Below are positions 21,290-30,766 of a stretch of 64,000 bases of DNA, piece after piece (the first letter of the stretch is position 1; each line of letters begins with the position of its first letter). Origin of the DNA: Pseudorhizobium tarimense (lineage in GTDB: Bacteria; Pseudomonadota; Alphaproteobacteria; Rhizobiales; Rhizobiaceae); assembly GCF_022968135.1 (NCBI RefSeq), contig NZ_JALJRA010000006.1, positions 123,829 through 187,828 on the forward strand. The letters run 5' to 3'. The notes beneath the pieces are model-generated. The model worked only from the letters and a program-made list of their open reading frames with translations, had not been told where the DNA came from and ran no database searches. The position numbers and the translations under genes were made by a program.

Positions 21290-22597
21290 ATGGCAAGCGT
21301 GGCAGCCGATCGCGGAACGGAAGCAAGCGGCCACGGCCCTGCGGCAAAGCCATTCTCTGCCTTTGAACGGATGGTAGCCTGGCGCTACCTTCGCTCCCGG
21401 CGCAAGGAAGCCTTCATCTCCGTCATCGCCGGCTTTTCCTTCATCGGCATCATGCTGGGAGTGGCCACCCTCATCATCGTGATGGCCGTGATGAACGGGT
21501 TTCGCACAGAGTTGATCTCCCGCATCCTCGGCATCAATGGCCACATGATCGTCCAGCCGATCGACGGGCCCTTCACCGACTACGCGGATCTTGCAGTGAA
21601 GTTTGAAGCCGTTCCCGGCGTTCGCATGGCGCTTCCCCTGGTTGAGGGGCAGACGCTCGCCTCCGGCCGCGGTGGCGCTGGATCCGGTGCCCTCGTGCGC
21701 GGCGTTCGTCCGGAGGATCTGGAGAAGCTCCAGGAGGTTGCGGGCAACATCCGCCAGGGCGACATCGTCGGCTTTGCGTCAGGGCAGGGCGTGCTCGTCG
21801 GATCGCGTCTGGCCGCCTCGCTCGGCATCAATGCTGGCGACGACATCACCCTGATCTCGCCGGAAGGCGACGTCACGCCGATGGGCGTCAATCCCCGCGT
21901 GAAATCCTACCCGGTCTCGGGCGTCTTCGAGATTGGTATGTCGGAATACGACGCAACGATGATCTACATGCCGCTTGAGGAATCGCAGCTCTACTTCAAT
22001 GCCGACGGTCTGGTGCAGTCGATCGAACTCTTCATCGACAATCCGGATGCGGTGGACGGGCTGCGTCCGTTGGTGGAGGCGGCAGCGGGGCGGCAGATCC
22101 ACATCACCGACTGGCGCCAGCGCAACCAGACCTTCTTCTCAGCGCTTCAGGTCGAGCGCAACGTGATGTTCATGATCCTGACGCTGATCGTGCTGGTCGC
22201 GGCGCTCAATATCATTTCCGGCCTCATCATGCTGGTGAAGGACAAGGGGAGCGATATTGCGATCCTGCGCACGATGGGTGCCAGCTCCGGCGCCGTCATG
22301 CGCATCTTCTTCATGACCGGTGCTGCGATCGGCACGGTGGGAACGTTGGCAGGCGTTCTGCTCGGGGTGATCGTCTGCCTCAACATCGAATCCATCCGCC
22401 AGTTCTTCTCCTGGGTTTCGGGAACCGTGCTCTTCGATCCGGAACTTTACTTCCTCAGCCAGTTGCCGGCGGAAATGAGCTTCGGTGAGACGTTCTCCGT
22501 CGTGGTCATGGCCCTGGTACTGTCGTTCCTGGCAACGATCTTCCCCGCATGGCGCGCGTCCAAGCTCGACCCTGTCCAGGCCCTCCGGTACGAATAG
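21290..22597 (+). CDS. lolC: Lipoprotein-releasing ABC transporter permease (LolC/LolE family)
   Basis: Inner-membrane permease that extracts lipoproteins from the inner membrane for transfer to LolA. The 435-aa protein has one N-terminal helix (about residues 42-65), a large periplasmic domain and three C-terminal helices, the FtsX/MacB topology. The [25 protein letters not shown] start is typical. Only one permease gene is present, so it probably acts as a homodimer with LolD. Confidence 0.92.
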   Translation: MASVAADRGTEASGHGPAAKPFSAFERMVAWRYLRSRRKEAFISVIAGFSFIGIMLGVATLIIVMAVMNGFRTELISRILGINGHMIVQPIDGPFTDYADLAVKFEAVPGVRMALPLVEGQTLASGRGGAGSGALVRGVRPEDLEKLQEVAGNIRQGDIVGFASGQGVLVGSRLAASLGINAGDDITLISPEGDVTPMGVNPRVKSYPVSGVFEIGMSEYDATMIYMPLEESQLYFNADGLVQSIELFIDNPDAVDGLRPLVEAAAGRQIHITDWRQRNQTFFSALQVERNVMFMILTLIVLVAALNIISGLIMLVKDKGSDIAILRTMGASSGAVMRIFFMTGAAIGTVGTLAGVLLGVIVCLNIESIRQFFSWVSGTVLFDPELYFLSQLPAEMSFGETFSVVVMALVLSFLATIFPAWRASKLDPVQALRYE

Positions 22598-22611
22598 GAC
22601 CTACCTTCTTC

Positions 22612-23295
22612 ATGGCATCCAAAACCGTTCTGCAGCTGAAGTCCATCGAGCGCCATTATGGCGAAGGCGACATGATGCTCTCCATCCTGAAGGACGCCGA
22701 CTTCGAGCTCCGGAGTGGCGAGACCGTTGCTCTGGTGGCACCGTCAGGCACCGGCAAGTCGACGCTGCTACACCTCGCCGGCCTGCTGGAGCATCCGGAT
22801 GGCGGCGAGGTGATCATCGGCGGAAAGTCCTGCAACGGATTGTCTGATGACGAAAGAACAGCCATCCGCCGCAGCGAAATTGGCTTCGTCTACCAGTTTC
22901 ACCACCTCCTGCCAGAGTTCTCCGCGCTCGAGAACATCATGATGCCGCAGCTGATTGCCGGTCTTCGCGAGGCCGAGGCCAAGGAGCGGGCGGCGCAGCT
23001 GCTGGACTACATGCGCATCGGCCATCGGGGAGATCATCGCCCTGCCGAACTCTCCGGCGGCGAGCAGCAGCGCGTGGCAATCGCCCGTGCCGTTGCCAAT
23101 GCCCCGCGCGTCCTCCTGGCCGACGAACCGACGGGCAACCTCGACCCGAAAACGGCATCCTACGTCTTCGATGCGCTCGAAGCCTTGGTGCGTCAGTCCG
23201 GGCTTGCGGCGATGATTGCCACCCACAACCACGATCTTGCCGCCCGCATGGACCGCCGCGTCACGATCGATGGCGGCAGGGTCGTCGATTTCTAG
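22612..23295 (+). CDS. lolD: Lipoprotein-releasing ABC transporter ATP-binding protein
   Basis: ATPase partner of the LolC permease encoded 14 bp upstream, 227 aa. It has the Walker [10 protein letters not shown] (43-51), the Q-loop in [12 protein letters not shown], the signature [14 protein letters not shown], the Walker [13 protein letters not shown] and the H-loop ATHNHD. A clear terminator follows. Confidence 0.94.
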   Translation: MASKTVLQLKSIERHYGEGDMMLSILKDADFELRSGETVALVAPSGTGKSTLLHLAGLLEHPDGGEVIIGGKSCNGLSDDERTAIRRSEIGFVYQFHHLLPEFSALENIMMPQLIAGLREAEAKERAAQLLDYMRIGHRGDHRPAELSGGEQQRVAIARAVANAPRVLLADEPTGNLDPKTASYVFDALEALVRQSGLAAMIATHNHDLAARMDRRVTIDGGRVVDF

Positions 23296-23327
23296 CTCCT
23301 CACCATCGCCTTAACCTGCTGTTTACC

Positions 23328-23356
23328 GAAAACGCCCTCACAGGCGTTTTCTTTTT
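23328..23356 (+). terminator. Intrinsic terminator after lolD
   Basis: The 9-bp stem GAAAACGCC/GGCGTTTTC with a 6-nt loop is followed by five T. It closes the proS-lolC-lolD transcript 33 bp after the lolD stop. Confidence 0.88.
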
Positions 23357-23424
23357 GTTCTTGTTCTTGACGCGAGCACAAAAAGGGAACAAAAATAAAA
23401 CATACAGGAACAAAGGAGATGACA

Positions 23425-23511
23425 ATGACTGACCTCATTCGTGACATTGCCGCGTTTGCTTCCATTGCGACTTTCGTCGCAAGCCTTTCGATGCTGATGA
23501 TGGCAATGTAA
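23425..23511 (+). CDS. Candidate 28-aa membrane peptide
   Basis: A 29-codon frame begins at ATG with an excellent AAAGGAG Shine-Dalgarno 7 bp upstream. The product begins MTDLIRDIAAF and continues as one hydrophobic helix ending LSMLMMAM. It stands between the lolD terminator and dnaE, so it would need its own promoter. CTTGAC at 23366-23371 could be a -35, but the -10 is poor. The function is unknown. Confidence rests on the ribosome binding site, the position after a terminator and the compact helix. Confidence 0.5.
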   Translation: MTDLIRDIAAFASIATFVASLSMLMMAM

Positions 23512-23607
23512 CCTCAGGCGACGAAAGCCGTTGAAGACTACCATCTGAACTGGACTTCGTTCTCCGTCCGCCGGAAAATCACCTGATTCATAAGGTGAGT
23601 GACGAGC

Positions 23608-26600
23608 ATGGCAGACACGGCGGGAGAATTGGCGAATGTGGGCGGTGACGCTCCGGAATTCGTTCATCTGCGGGTGCACTCGGCCTATTCGCTGCTCGAA
23701 GGTGCGCTGCCACTCAAGAAGATCCTCTCCAAGGCGGTGGCGGACAAGCAGCCTGCCATCGCCATCACCGATACGAACAACCTCTTCGTCGCGCTGGAGT
23801 TCGCGCAGAAGGCGATCGGCGAGGGGCTGCAGCCTATCATCGGCTGTCAGATCTCCATCGACATGGAAGACCAGACGGACGACAGGCGCGGCGGCCAGCT
23901 TCCCAAGCCCCCCGCGATCATCCTGCTTGCCTCTACGGCAGAGGGTTACGAGCGCCTCGTCGACCTCGTCAGCCGCGCCTATCTCGGCGGCGAAGGACAA
24001 CAGGCGCTGCACATCCGCGCCTCATGGCTTGAAGAAGCAGGCACCGCCGGGCTGATCGCTCTTACGGGCGCGCGCAACGGGCCTGTCGATGCCTGTCTTA
24101 AGGAAGGCAATGCTGCGAACGCGCAGAAGCGGCTGCTGCGTCTGAAGGAGCTTTTCGGCGATCGTCTTTACGTGGAGTTGCAGCGCCATGGTGGCTATGA
24201 CCGCCGCCACGAGAACAAGATCATCAACCTTGCTTATGAGCATGACCTGCCGCTGGTGGCGACCAACGAGGCCTTCTTTCCGTCGCGCAGCGACTACGAT
24301 GCTCATGATGCGCTTATGGCGGTCGCCCACAACGCGATGGTTTCCGACGACAGCCGATTCCGGCTGACGCCGGACCATTACCTAAAGAGCAGAGCCGAAA
24401 TGGCAGCTCTCTTTGCCGATCTTCCCGAGGCATTGGAGAACACGGTTGAGATCGCCCAGCGCTGTTCCTTCATCCTGGATACGCGCAAGCCGATTCTGCC
24501 GCGCTTTACCGGCGCGACAGACGACCCGGAAGAGGCCGAACGGGCCGAGTCTGCGGAACTGAGGCGGCAGTCGGTCGAGGGTTTAGAGCGCCGCATTGCC
24601 GAGCTCGGCATGACGCCCGGCTACACTGAGCAGGACTATCGGGAACGTCTGGATTTCGAACTCGGTGTCATCGAGCGCATGAAGTTCCCGGGCTACTTCC
24701 TGATCGTTTCCGACTTCATCAAATGGGCCAAGCAGCAGGACATCCCGGTCGGCCCGGGGCGTGGTTCGGGTGCCGGCTCCCTGGTCGCCTACGCGCTGAC
24801 CATCACCGATGTCGACCCGCTGCGCTTCTCGTTGCTGTTCGAGCGCTTCCTCAACCCCGAACGCGTCTCGATGCCCGACTTCGATATTGACTTCTGCCAG
24901 GATCGCCGCGAGGAGGTGATCCGCTACGTCCAGCAGAAATACGGTCGCGAGCAGGTAGCGCAGATCATCACCTTCGGTTCGCTTCAGGCGCGTGCAGCGC
25001 TACGCGACGTCGGCCGCGTGCTCGAAATGCCTTATGGCCAGGTCGACAAGATCTGCAAATTGGTGCCGAACAACCCGGCCAATCCGACTCCGCTTTCCAA
25101 GGCGATCGAGGAGGAGCCCAAGCTGCAGGAGGAGGCGGAGAAGGAGCCGGTCGTCGCGCGCCTTCTCGACATCGCCCAGAAGATCGAGGGTCTTTACCGT
25201 CATGCCTCGACGCACGCGGCCGGTATCGTGATCGGCGACCGGCCGCTCTCCAAACTCGTGCCAATGTACCGCGATCCGCGTTCCGACATGCCGGTCACCC
25301 AGTTCAACATGAAGTGGGTGGAGCAAGCGGGTCTAGTGAAGTTTGACTTCCTCGGCCTGAAGACGCTCACCGTCTTGAAGACGGCCGTGGATTACGTCGC
25401 AAAGCGCGGCATTCACGTGGATCTCGCCAAAATTCCGCTCGACGATCAGAAGACCTACGAGATGCTCTCGCGCGGCGAAACCGTCGGCGTCTTCCAGGTG
25501 GAAAGTGCCGGCATGCGCAAGGCGCTGATCGGCATGCGCCCGGACTGCATCGAAGACATCATCGCGCTCGTTGCCCTCTACCGCCCGGGCCCGATGGAGA
25601 ACATCCCGGTCTACAACGCGCGAAAGCACGGCGAGGAAGAGATCGAGTCGATCCATCCGAAGATCGATTATCTTCTGAAGGAGACCCAAGGCGTTATCGT
25701 TTATCAGGAACAGGTGATGCAGATCGCCCAGGTTCTGTCCGGCTATTCGCTCGGTGAAGCCGACCTTCTGCGCCGCGCGATGGGCAAGAAGATCAAGGAG
25801 GAGATGGACAAGCAACGGGCCCGCTTCGTCGATGGCGCCATCAAGAACGGCGTGTCCAAACCCCAGGCCGACCTGATCTTCGACCTGCTCGCCAAGTTCG
25901 CAAATTACGGCTTTAACAAGTCGCACGCGGCCGCCTACGCGATCGTTTCTTACCAGACCGCCTTCATGAAGGCACATTACCCGGCGGAGTTTCTCGCCGC
26001 GTCGATGACCTTCGACATGGCGAACACCGACAAGCTCAACGACTTCCGGCAGGATGCAGCACGTCTTGGCATCGCCGTTGTGCCGCCGTCCGTGCAGACC
26101 TCGTTCCGCCGCTTCGAGACCGACGACAACAAGATCTACTACGCGCTCGCCGCCATCAAGGGCGTCGGCGAATCGGCGGTCGAGCACATCGTCGAGGTTC
26201 GCGGCGACAAGCCTTTCGCGTCCATCGAAGACTTTTGCCTGAGGATTGATCCGAAGCAGATCAATCGCCGCGTCATGGAAAGCCTGATCTCCGCCGGTGC
26301 CTTCGATTGCTTCGGCCACGACCGTGCCGAACTGGTCGGCGGGCTCGACCGCATCATCGGCTATGCCCAGAGGGCGCAGGAGAACAAGACGAGCGGCCAG
26401 TCGGACATGTTTGGGTCTTCCTCGGCAACGGGGCCGGAGACGCTCGTCTTCCCGCCGTTCAGCCCATGGATGCCATCCGAAAAGCTGATGCGGGAGTATC
26501 AGGTCCTCGGCTTCTACCTTTCGGCGCATCCGCTCGATTCCTACAATGACGTGCTGGCGAAGATGCGCGTTCAGAACTTTGCCGAGTTCTCTGCCGCTGT

Positions 26601-27096
26601 GAAGCAGGGGGCAACGGCCGGGCGGCTGGCGGGCACCGTGACCGGCCGTCAGGAGCGCAAGACGCGCACCGGCAACAAGATGGGCATCGTCACCTTCTCG
26701 GACGCCTCGGGGCAGTATGAAGCGGTTCTCTTCTCTGAAGCGCTCGCGCAGTACCGAGACCTGCTGGAGCCCGGCAAGTCGCTCGTCATTACCGTGCAGG
26801 CAGATGAGCGGCCGGAAGGCATCGGCTTGCGCATCCAGACGGCGGCATCGCTCGAGGAGCAATCGGTGCGCATGCAGAAGGCATTGCGGGTCTATGTGCG
26901 CGATTCCGGCCCCCTGAAGACCGTCGCGCGGCACCTGAATGCCAAGGGCGACGGGCTGGTCTCCTTTATCGTGATCAAGGAAGACGGCCGGCGAGAGATC
27001 GAGGTCGAGTTGACGGAGAAGTTCCGGATCTCACCGGAGATCGCCGCTGCTTTGAGAGCGGCGCCCGGTGTGGTGGACGTGGAACTCGTCTCTTAG
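23608..27096 (+). CDS. dnaE: DNA polymerase III alpha subunit
   Basis: Catalytic subunit of the replicative polymerase, 1162 aa. It opens with a PHP domain (FVHLRVHSAYSLLEGAL), followed by the polymerase core with the metal motif PDFDIDFCQDRR near residues 423-435 and the GRGSGAGSLVAYAL loop. HhH, OB-fold (TVTGRQERKTRTGNKMGIVTF) and C-terminal domains follow. ATG 23608 is preferred to an in-frame GTG three codons earlier. The length marks it as the housekeeping DnaE1, not the mutagenic DnaE2. Confidence 0.96.
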   Translation: MADTAGELANVGGDAPEFVHLRVHSAYSLLEGALPLKKILSKAVADKQPAIAITDTNNLFVALEFAQKAIGEGLQPIIGCQISIDMEDQTDDRRGGQLPKPPAIILLASTAEGYERLVDLVSRAYLGGEGQQALHIRASWLEEAGTAGLIALTGARNGPVDACLKEGNAANAQKRLLRLKELFGDRLYVELQRHGGYDRRHENKIINLAYEHDLPLVATNEAFFPSRSDYDAHDALMAVAHNAMVSDDSRFRLTPDHYLKSRAEMAALFADLPEALENTVEIAQRCSFILDTRKPILPRFTGATDDPEEAERAESAELRRQSVEGLERRIAELGMTPGYTEQDYRERLDFELGVIERMKFPGYFLIVSDFIKWAKQQDIPVGPGRGSGAGSLVAYALTITDVDPLRFSLLFERFLNPERVSMPDFDIDFCQDRREEVIRYVQQKYGREQVAQIITFGSLQARAALRDVGRVLEMPYGQVDKICKLVPNNPANPTPLSKAIEEEPKLQEEAEKEPVVARLLDIAQKIEGLYRHASTHAAGIVIGDRPLSKLVPMYRDPRSDMPVTQFNMKWVEQAGLVKFDFLGLKTLTVLKTAVDYVAKRGIHVDLAKIPLDDQKTYEMLSRGETVGVFQVESAGMRKALIGMRPDCIEDIIALVALYRPGPMENIPVYNARKHGEEEIESIHPKIDYLLKETQGVIVYQEQVMQIAQVLSGYSLGEADLLRRAMGKKIKEEMDKQRARFVDGAIKNGVSKPQADLIFDLLAKFANYGFNKSHAAAYAIVSYQTAFMKAHYPAEFLAASMTFDMANTDKLNDFRQDAARLGIAVVPPSVQTSFRRFETDDNKIYYALAAIKGVGESAVEHIVEVRGDKPFASIEDFCLRIDPKQINRRVMESLISAGAFDCFGHDRAELVGGLDRIIGYAQRAQENKTSGQSDMFGSSSATGPETLVFPPFSPWMPSEKLMREYQVLGFYLSAHPLDSYNDVLAKMRVQNFAEFSAAVKQGATAGRLAGTVTGRQERKTRTGNKMGIVTFSDASGQYEAVLFSEALAQYRDLLEPGKSLVITVQADERPEGIGLRIQTAASLEEQSVRMQKALRVYVRDSGPLKTVARHLNAKGDGLVSFIVIKEDGRREIEVELTEKFRISPEIAAALRAAPGVVDVELVS

Positions 27097-27112
27097 TTGG
27101 GGCGCTTCGGGC

Positions 27113-28441
27113 TTAGTAGAGCCCGACGCCGTTGCGGTAGGAACGGGGTGCCGCCCGACGGCGCTGCGGCTTCTGCGCAGGTTCCGGCTTGGTCACGGCC
27201 ACTGTAGCGCTCGAGCGGGTCAGGGTGATGAAGTCGGTGCCCTTGCCGGTTTCCGGCCCCAGCCCCTCGTCGGTGACCGTCAGTGAGCTTCCCTCGCTCA
27301 ACAGCGTGCCAATACGCTCGCGAATGTCGGACGGGATGTCCAGCCGGTCGAGTGCCTCTGTGGCGGTCGAAGGCAGCGCGTCCGCCTTGATGCCCATCCG
27401 TTGCCGTTCGCTCGGGCTCAGTACGTTTGTAAGCGTAAGCGCATGCCATTTTGCGGTCTCGTGCTTCCTGTCGACGTCGCTTGCCGTAAAGAAATGGGTC
27501 CCAAGCGGGATCTCCGGCCTGCTGAGGCCGATCGGGGCTTCAAATACTGGCTTGAAGTTCTGCCGGACCATGAGCTGTGCGGCCGGTGGCTTGTCGCGTC
27601 CTGCAGAACGGTAGAGGGCATCAAGAAACTCTTGCGTCAGAAGCTCGCCGCCTGCTGGCAACTCCTTCCAGCGCTTGTAGCCGGCAATAGCCGAGCGCGT
27701 CATGGAGCCTGCGAGCCCATCCGGCGTGCCGGCATCAAACCCAAGCTCGTTGAGCATCGCCTGGACATCCAGGATCGTGTCGCGCTGGTCCCGACGCTTG
27801 ATCAGCATCTTCAACGGCGCAGGGTCCTCCTCCATGGAAATGGAAGAGGTCACGGTCATGTCCGGCGATCGTTCAGCCGAGTTCATCGCCACTTCGTAAG
27901 GCGCAGAAGTCTTTCGCTTCACCGTCGGCCTGAGTTCGATGTCCGACATCAGCGGCTCCGTGGGCAGCGGCTTCAGCGGCTCAAACAGATTGGCGTGGCG
28001 GATCGGAACCGGGATCACCTGTTCATCCGAGATCACCACATGAACGCCGCGCTCCGTCATGCCGAAAAGGGTCTTGGCAAAATCGGAGGGAATGCGCACG
28101 CAGCCGTGAGATGCCGGATAGCTGGGCACATGCCCCTCATGCAGCGCAATTCCGGACCATGTCAGGCGCTGCATGAACGGCATGGGCGCGTTCGAGTAGA
28201 TATTGGACTCGTGGTATTTGCGCTTCTCCAGGATCGAGAAGATGCCGCTCGGCGTTCGATGACCGGCCTTGCCCGTGGAGACCCGCGAGGTGCCAACGAC
28301 CTTGTCGCCGTCGTAGACAGTCATCGTCTGGTTGTCCTTCGAGACGATGATCTGCAACGTGGGTGCGGTTTCGGCAAGGACGGAATGGGAAAGCATGGTC
28401 GCGGACAGGAGCCCGAGACCGAACGCGATGCGACGCAGCAT
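27113..28441 (-). CDS. L,D-transpeptidase (YkuD family), secreted
   Basis: Periplasmic enzyme that makes 3-3 peptidoglycan crosslinks or attaches proteins to peptidoglycan. The 442-aa precursor has a signal peptide (residues 1-23, cleavage after VLA). Its YkuD domain has the active-site motif SHGCVR at 111-116, with catalytic Cys114. A peptidoglycan-binding-like region follows (about 250-315, ILDVQAMLNELGFDAGTPDG). The C-terminus is Arg/Pro-rich. The start MLRRIAFG was chosen because it places the signal peptide at the N-terminus. It converges on dnaE with a 16-bp gap. Confidence 0.88.
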   Translation of the reverse strand: MLRRIAFGLGLLSATMLSHSVLAETAPTLQIIVSKDNQTMTVYDGDKVVGTSRVSTGKAGHRTPSGIFSILEKRKYHESNIYSNAPMPFMQRLTWSGIALHEGHVPSYPASHGCVRIPSDFAKTLFGMTERGVHVVISDEQVIPVPIRHANLFEPLKPLPTEPLMSDIELRPTVKRKTSAPYEVAMNSAERSPDMTVTSSISMEEDPAPLKMLIKRRDQRDTILDVQAMLNELGFDAGTPDGLAGSMTRSAIAGYKRWKELPAGGELLTQEFLDALYRSAGRDKPPAAQLMVRQNFKPVFEAPIGLSRPEIPLGTHFFTASDVDRKHETAKWHALTLTNVLSPSERQRMGIKADALPSTATEALDRLDIPSDIRERIGTLLSEGSSLTVTDEGLGPETGKGTDFITLTRSSATVAVTKPEPAQKPQRRRAAPRSYRNGVGLY

Positions 28442-28549
28442 GAATGACCTCTTACGCAGTACTCGGCGGGCAACATAGCGCAGAGGATTTAATGAAGATT
28501 TTCCGGCCGATTGTGGAATGCGGTTAACCAGCTCGCTTGCGATCAATTT

Positions 28550-29839
28550 TCATTGATCGCCGCGGCGAGTTCCGAACGTGTAGCCGGTCTGCACGGCAGC
28601 CTTGCCGAACTTATCGCGCAGGCGATCCATCGCCGCCTCTGCGGCCGCACGACGGCCAGCGTCCCGGTCCACGAGGTCCGGCGGATCAGCTCTCGCCGGA
28701 TCACAGAGATCGGTCACGCCAATCCCGATCAGCCGAAAGCGGCTACCGTCGGTCTCGCGCTCCAGCAGCGTCAGTCCCGTGCGGAAGATCCGGTCCGCAA
28801 GCTGCGTCGGGTCCTCCAGCCGGCGGTTTCGCGTGCGGCTCTTGAAGTCGAAAGTCTTGAGCTTCAGCACCACCGTGTGCCCCGCCACTGATTGCTTCTT
28901 CAGGCGCGCAGAGACTTTTTCCGACAGACGCCGCAGGATTGGCACCAGGTCCTCGTGACGGGAAATGTCTTCGAAGAAGGTCGTCTCGGCAGATACGCTC
29001 TTGGCGGGATCGTTGGGATGGACCTCTCGGTCGTCGATGCCACGGGAAAGGCGGAACAGGCGCTGGCCCATTGACCCGTAGCGGTGCATCAGATCGCTCT
29101 CCTCCATCGTCTGCAACTGGCCGACCGTCCGAATCCCATCCGCTTCCAGCGTCGCATTGAACGCCTTGCCGACGCCCCAGATGGTGGTCACCGGCCGAGG
29201 CGCCAGAAATGCCAGCGCCTCTTCCCGCCCTACGACCGAAAAGCCGCGAGGCTTCTGCAGGTCCGAGCCGACCTTCGCCAGGAACTTGCAGTAGGAGAGG
29301 CCGATCGAGATGGTGATGCCGACTTCAGCCTCCACCCGTTTGGCGAACTTCCCAAGCGTGCGTGCGGGCGTATCGTGATGCAGGCGCTCGGTGCCTGCGA
29401 GGTCGAGGAAGGCCTCATCGATGGAGAGCGGCTGTACGAGCGGTGTGAGTTCCAGCATCATCTGCCGCACCTCTCGCCCGACCTTCGCGTACTTCTCCAT
29501 GTTGGGCCGGATGACGATGGCGTCTGGGCAGGCCTCCAGCGCCTTGAACATCGGCATGGCGGAGCGAACGCCGTGGATGCGGGCGATGTAGCAGGCCGTG
29601 GAGACGACGCCGCGCTTGCCGCCGCCGATGATCACCGGCTTGTCCGCAAGCTCCGGATCGTCCCGTTTCTCGATGGCGGCATAGAAGGCATCACAATCAA
29701 TATGAGCGAGCGAAAGCTGGTGGATCTCCGGATGGTAGACCAGACGGGGGCTGCCACACCTGTAGCAGCGGCGCACGTACGCCTTCTGCTCCGCAAGGCA
29801 GTCGCGGCAGAAACCTGGTCTTGTCTTGGAAGTGTCCAT
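28550..29839 (-). CDS. dinB: DNA polymerase IV with N-terminal Cys4 extension
   Basis: Y-family translesion polymerase, 429 aa. The catalytic acidic residues are Asp48 and Asp50 (HIDCDAF) and Asp141-Glu142 (SIDEAF). The first 35 residues hold a CxxC-x10-CxxC pattern (Cys11, 14, 25, 28) that looks like a zinc ribbon. E. coli DinB lacks it, but I recall it in other rhizobial copies. ATG 29839 is chosen; an in-frame GTG 11 codons upstream has no ribosome binding site. The C-terminus lacks an obvious QL-type beta-clamp motif. Confidence 0.92.
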   Translation of the reverse strand: MDTSKTRPGFCRDCLAEQKAYVRRCYRCGSPRLVYHPEIHQLSLAHIDCDAFYAAIEKRDDPELADKPVIIGGGKRGVVSTACYIARIHGVRSAMPMFKALEACPDAIVIRPNMEKYAKVGREVRQMMLELTPLVQPLSIDEAFLDLAGTERLHHDTPARTLGKFAKRVEAEVGITISIGLSYCKFLAKVGSDLQKPRGFSVVGREEALAFLAPRPVTTIWGVGKAFNATLEADGIRTVGQLQTMEESDLMHRYGSMGQRLFRLSRGIDDREVHPNDPAKSVSAETTFFEDISRHEDLVPILRRLSEKVSARLKKQSVAGHTVVLKLKTFDFKSRTRNRRLEDPTQLADRIFRTGLTLLERETDGSRFRLIGIGVTDLCDPARADPPDLVDRDAGRRAAAEAAMDRLRDKFGKAAVQTGYTFGTRRGDQ

Positions 29840-29936
29840 GGTCGGCGGAACAGAAGTTGAACGCGCCGACACTACGCCTGCTGAGTTCTCGGCTCAACCG
29901 CAATGAAACGCTAGCGATGTGTCACGCACAACTTCG

Positions 29937-30254
29937 TCAGTACTGGCCAGAATCAAGCCCTGGCTTGGAGTAGTGCCGCCAGGCTCCTTCCACCGTTTCC
30001 GGTGCCGTCCCGGTGGCTTGGCAGAACGACAGCAGCGACGGTTCGTGGCTGACGAGGAAGTCGATCATGCCGGCGAGGAAGCCCGGATCGTTCACGGCGC
30101 CTCGCAGCTGGCTCGCGTCCAGGCCTGAAAGTGCCAGGAAACGTCCCAGCATCTCTGGTTCGCAGGCAAGCCAGCCAAGGATTGCGATGGCCGTCTGTTC
30201 TGCCTGTTCAGCACCGAGCGTGGCGTTTTTGGAATCGCGGCGCATTGCAGTCAA
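29937..30254 (-). CDS. DUF3572 family protein
   Basis: A 105-aa alpha-helical protein with the pattern [30 protein letters not shown] and [17 protein letters not shown], typical of the alphaproteobacterial DUF3572 family of unknown function. The TTG at 30254 fits an AGAGG 7 bp upstream, while the internal ATG at 30245 is too far from it, so I prefer TTG. It is divergent from divK. Confidence 0.8.
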   Translation of the reverse strand: MTAMRRDSKNATLGAEQAEQTAIAILGWLACEPEMLGRFLALSGLDASQLRGAVNDPGFLAGMIDFLVSHEPSLLSFCQATGTAPETVEGAWRHYSKPGLDSGQY

Positions 30255-30378
30255 CGGGTTACCTCTTTTTCAACCAAATGCTCCTAGGGTCGATTCCACA
30301 TACAAAGTGAAATCGGCTTCGGCGCAACTAGATATACTCGATATCGAAGGGTTCCAGGCAGGATTTGAGGACAGCCGC

Positions 30379-30750
30379 ATGCCCAAGCGGGTCATGATTG
30401 TCGAAGACAATGAGCTCAATATGAAGCTCTTCCGCGATCTGATCGAAGCTTGCGGCTATGAAACCATCCAGACGCGTAACGGCATGGAGGCGATGGACCT
30501 TGCACGCAAGCACCGTCCGGATCTCATCTTGATGGATATACAGCTGCCGGAAGTCTCTGGCCTTGAGGTGACCAAGTGGCTGAAGGAGGATGATGAACTG
30601 CACATCATCCCGGTGATTGCAGTCACGGCCTTTGCAATGAAGGGCGACGAGGAGCGCATCCGACAGGGCGGCTGCGAGGCCTATGTCTCCAAGCCGATCT
30701 CGGTTCCGAAGTTCATCGAGACGATCAAGACATATCTGGGCGACGCATGA
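30379..30750 (+). CDS. divK: Single-domain response regulator DivK
   Basis: Essential cell-cycle regulator that modulates the DivJ/PleC kinases and so controls CtrA activity. The 123-aa receiver domain has the acidic pocket Glu9-Asp10, phosphoacceptor Asp53, Thr83 and Lys105, with no output domain. GAGG lies 8 bp before the ATG. It precedes pleD by 16 bp, the conserved alphaproteobacterial pair. Confidence 0.95.
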   Translation: MPKRVMIVEDNELNMKLFRDLIEACGYETIQTRNGMEAMDLARKHRPDLILMDIQLPEVSGLEVTKWLKEDDELHIIPVIAVTAFAMKGDEERIRQGGCEAYVSKPISVPKFIETIKTYLGDA

Positions 30751-30766
30751 GGCGAGGGGACTGGTC

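Noticed and set aside
23357-23411. Possible SOS/LexA site upstream of the 28-aa peptide (repeated GTTC and GAAC)
   Set aside because: The GTTC copies are 2 bp apart and the GAAC copies 17 bp apart, neither matching the rhizobial GTTC-N7-GTTC box.
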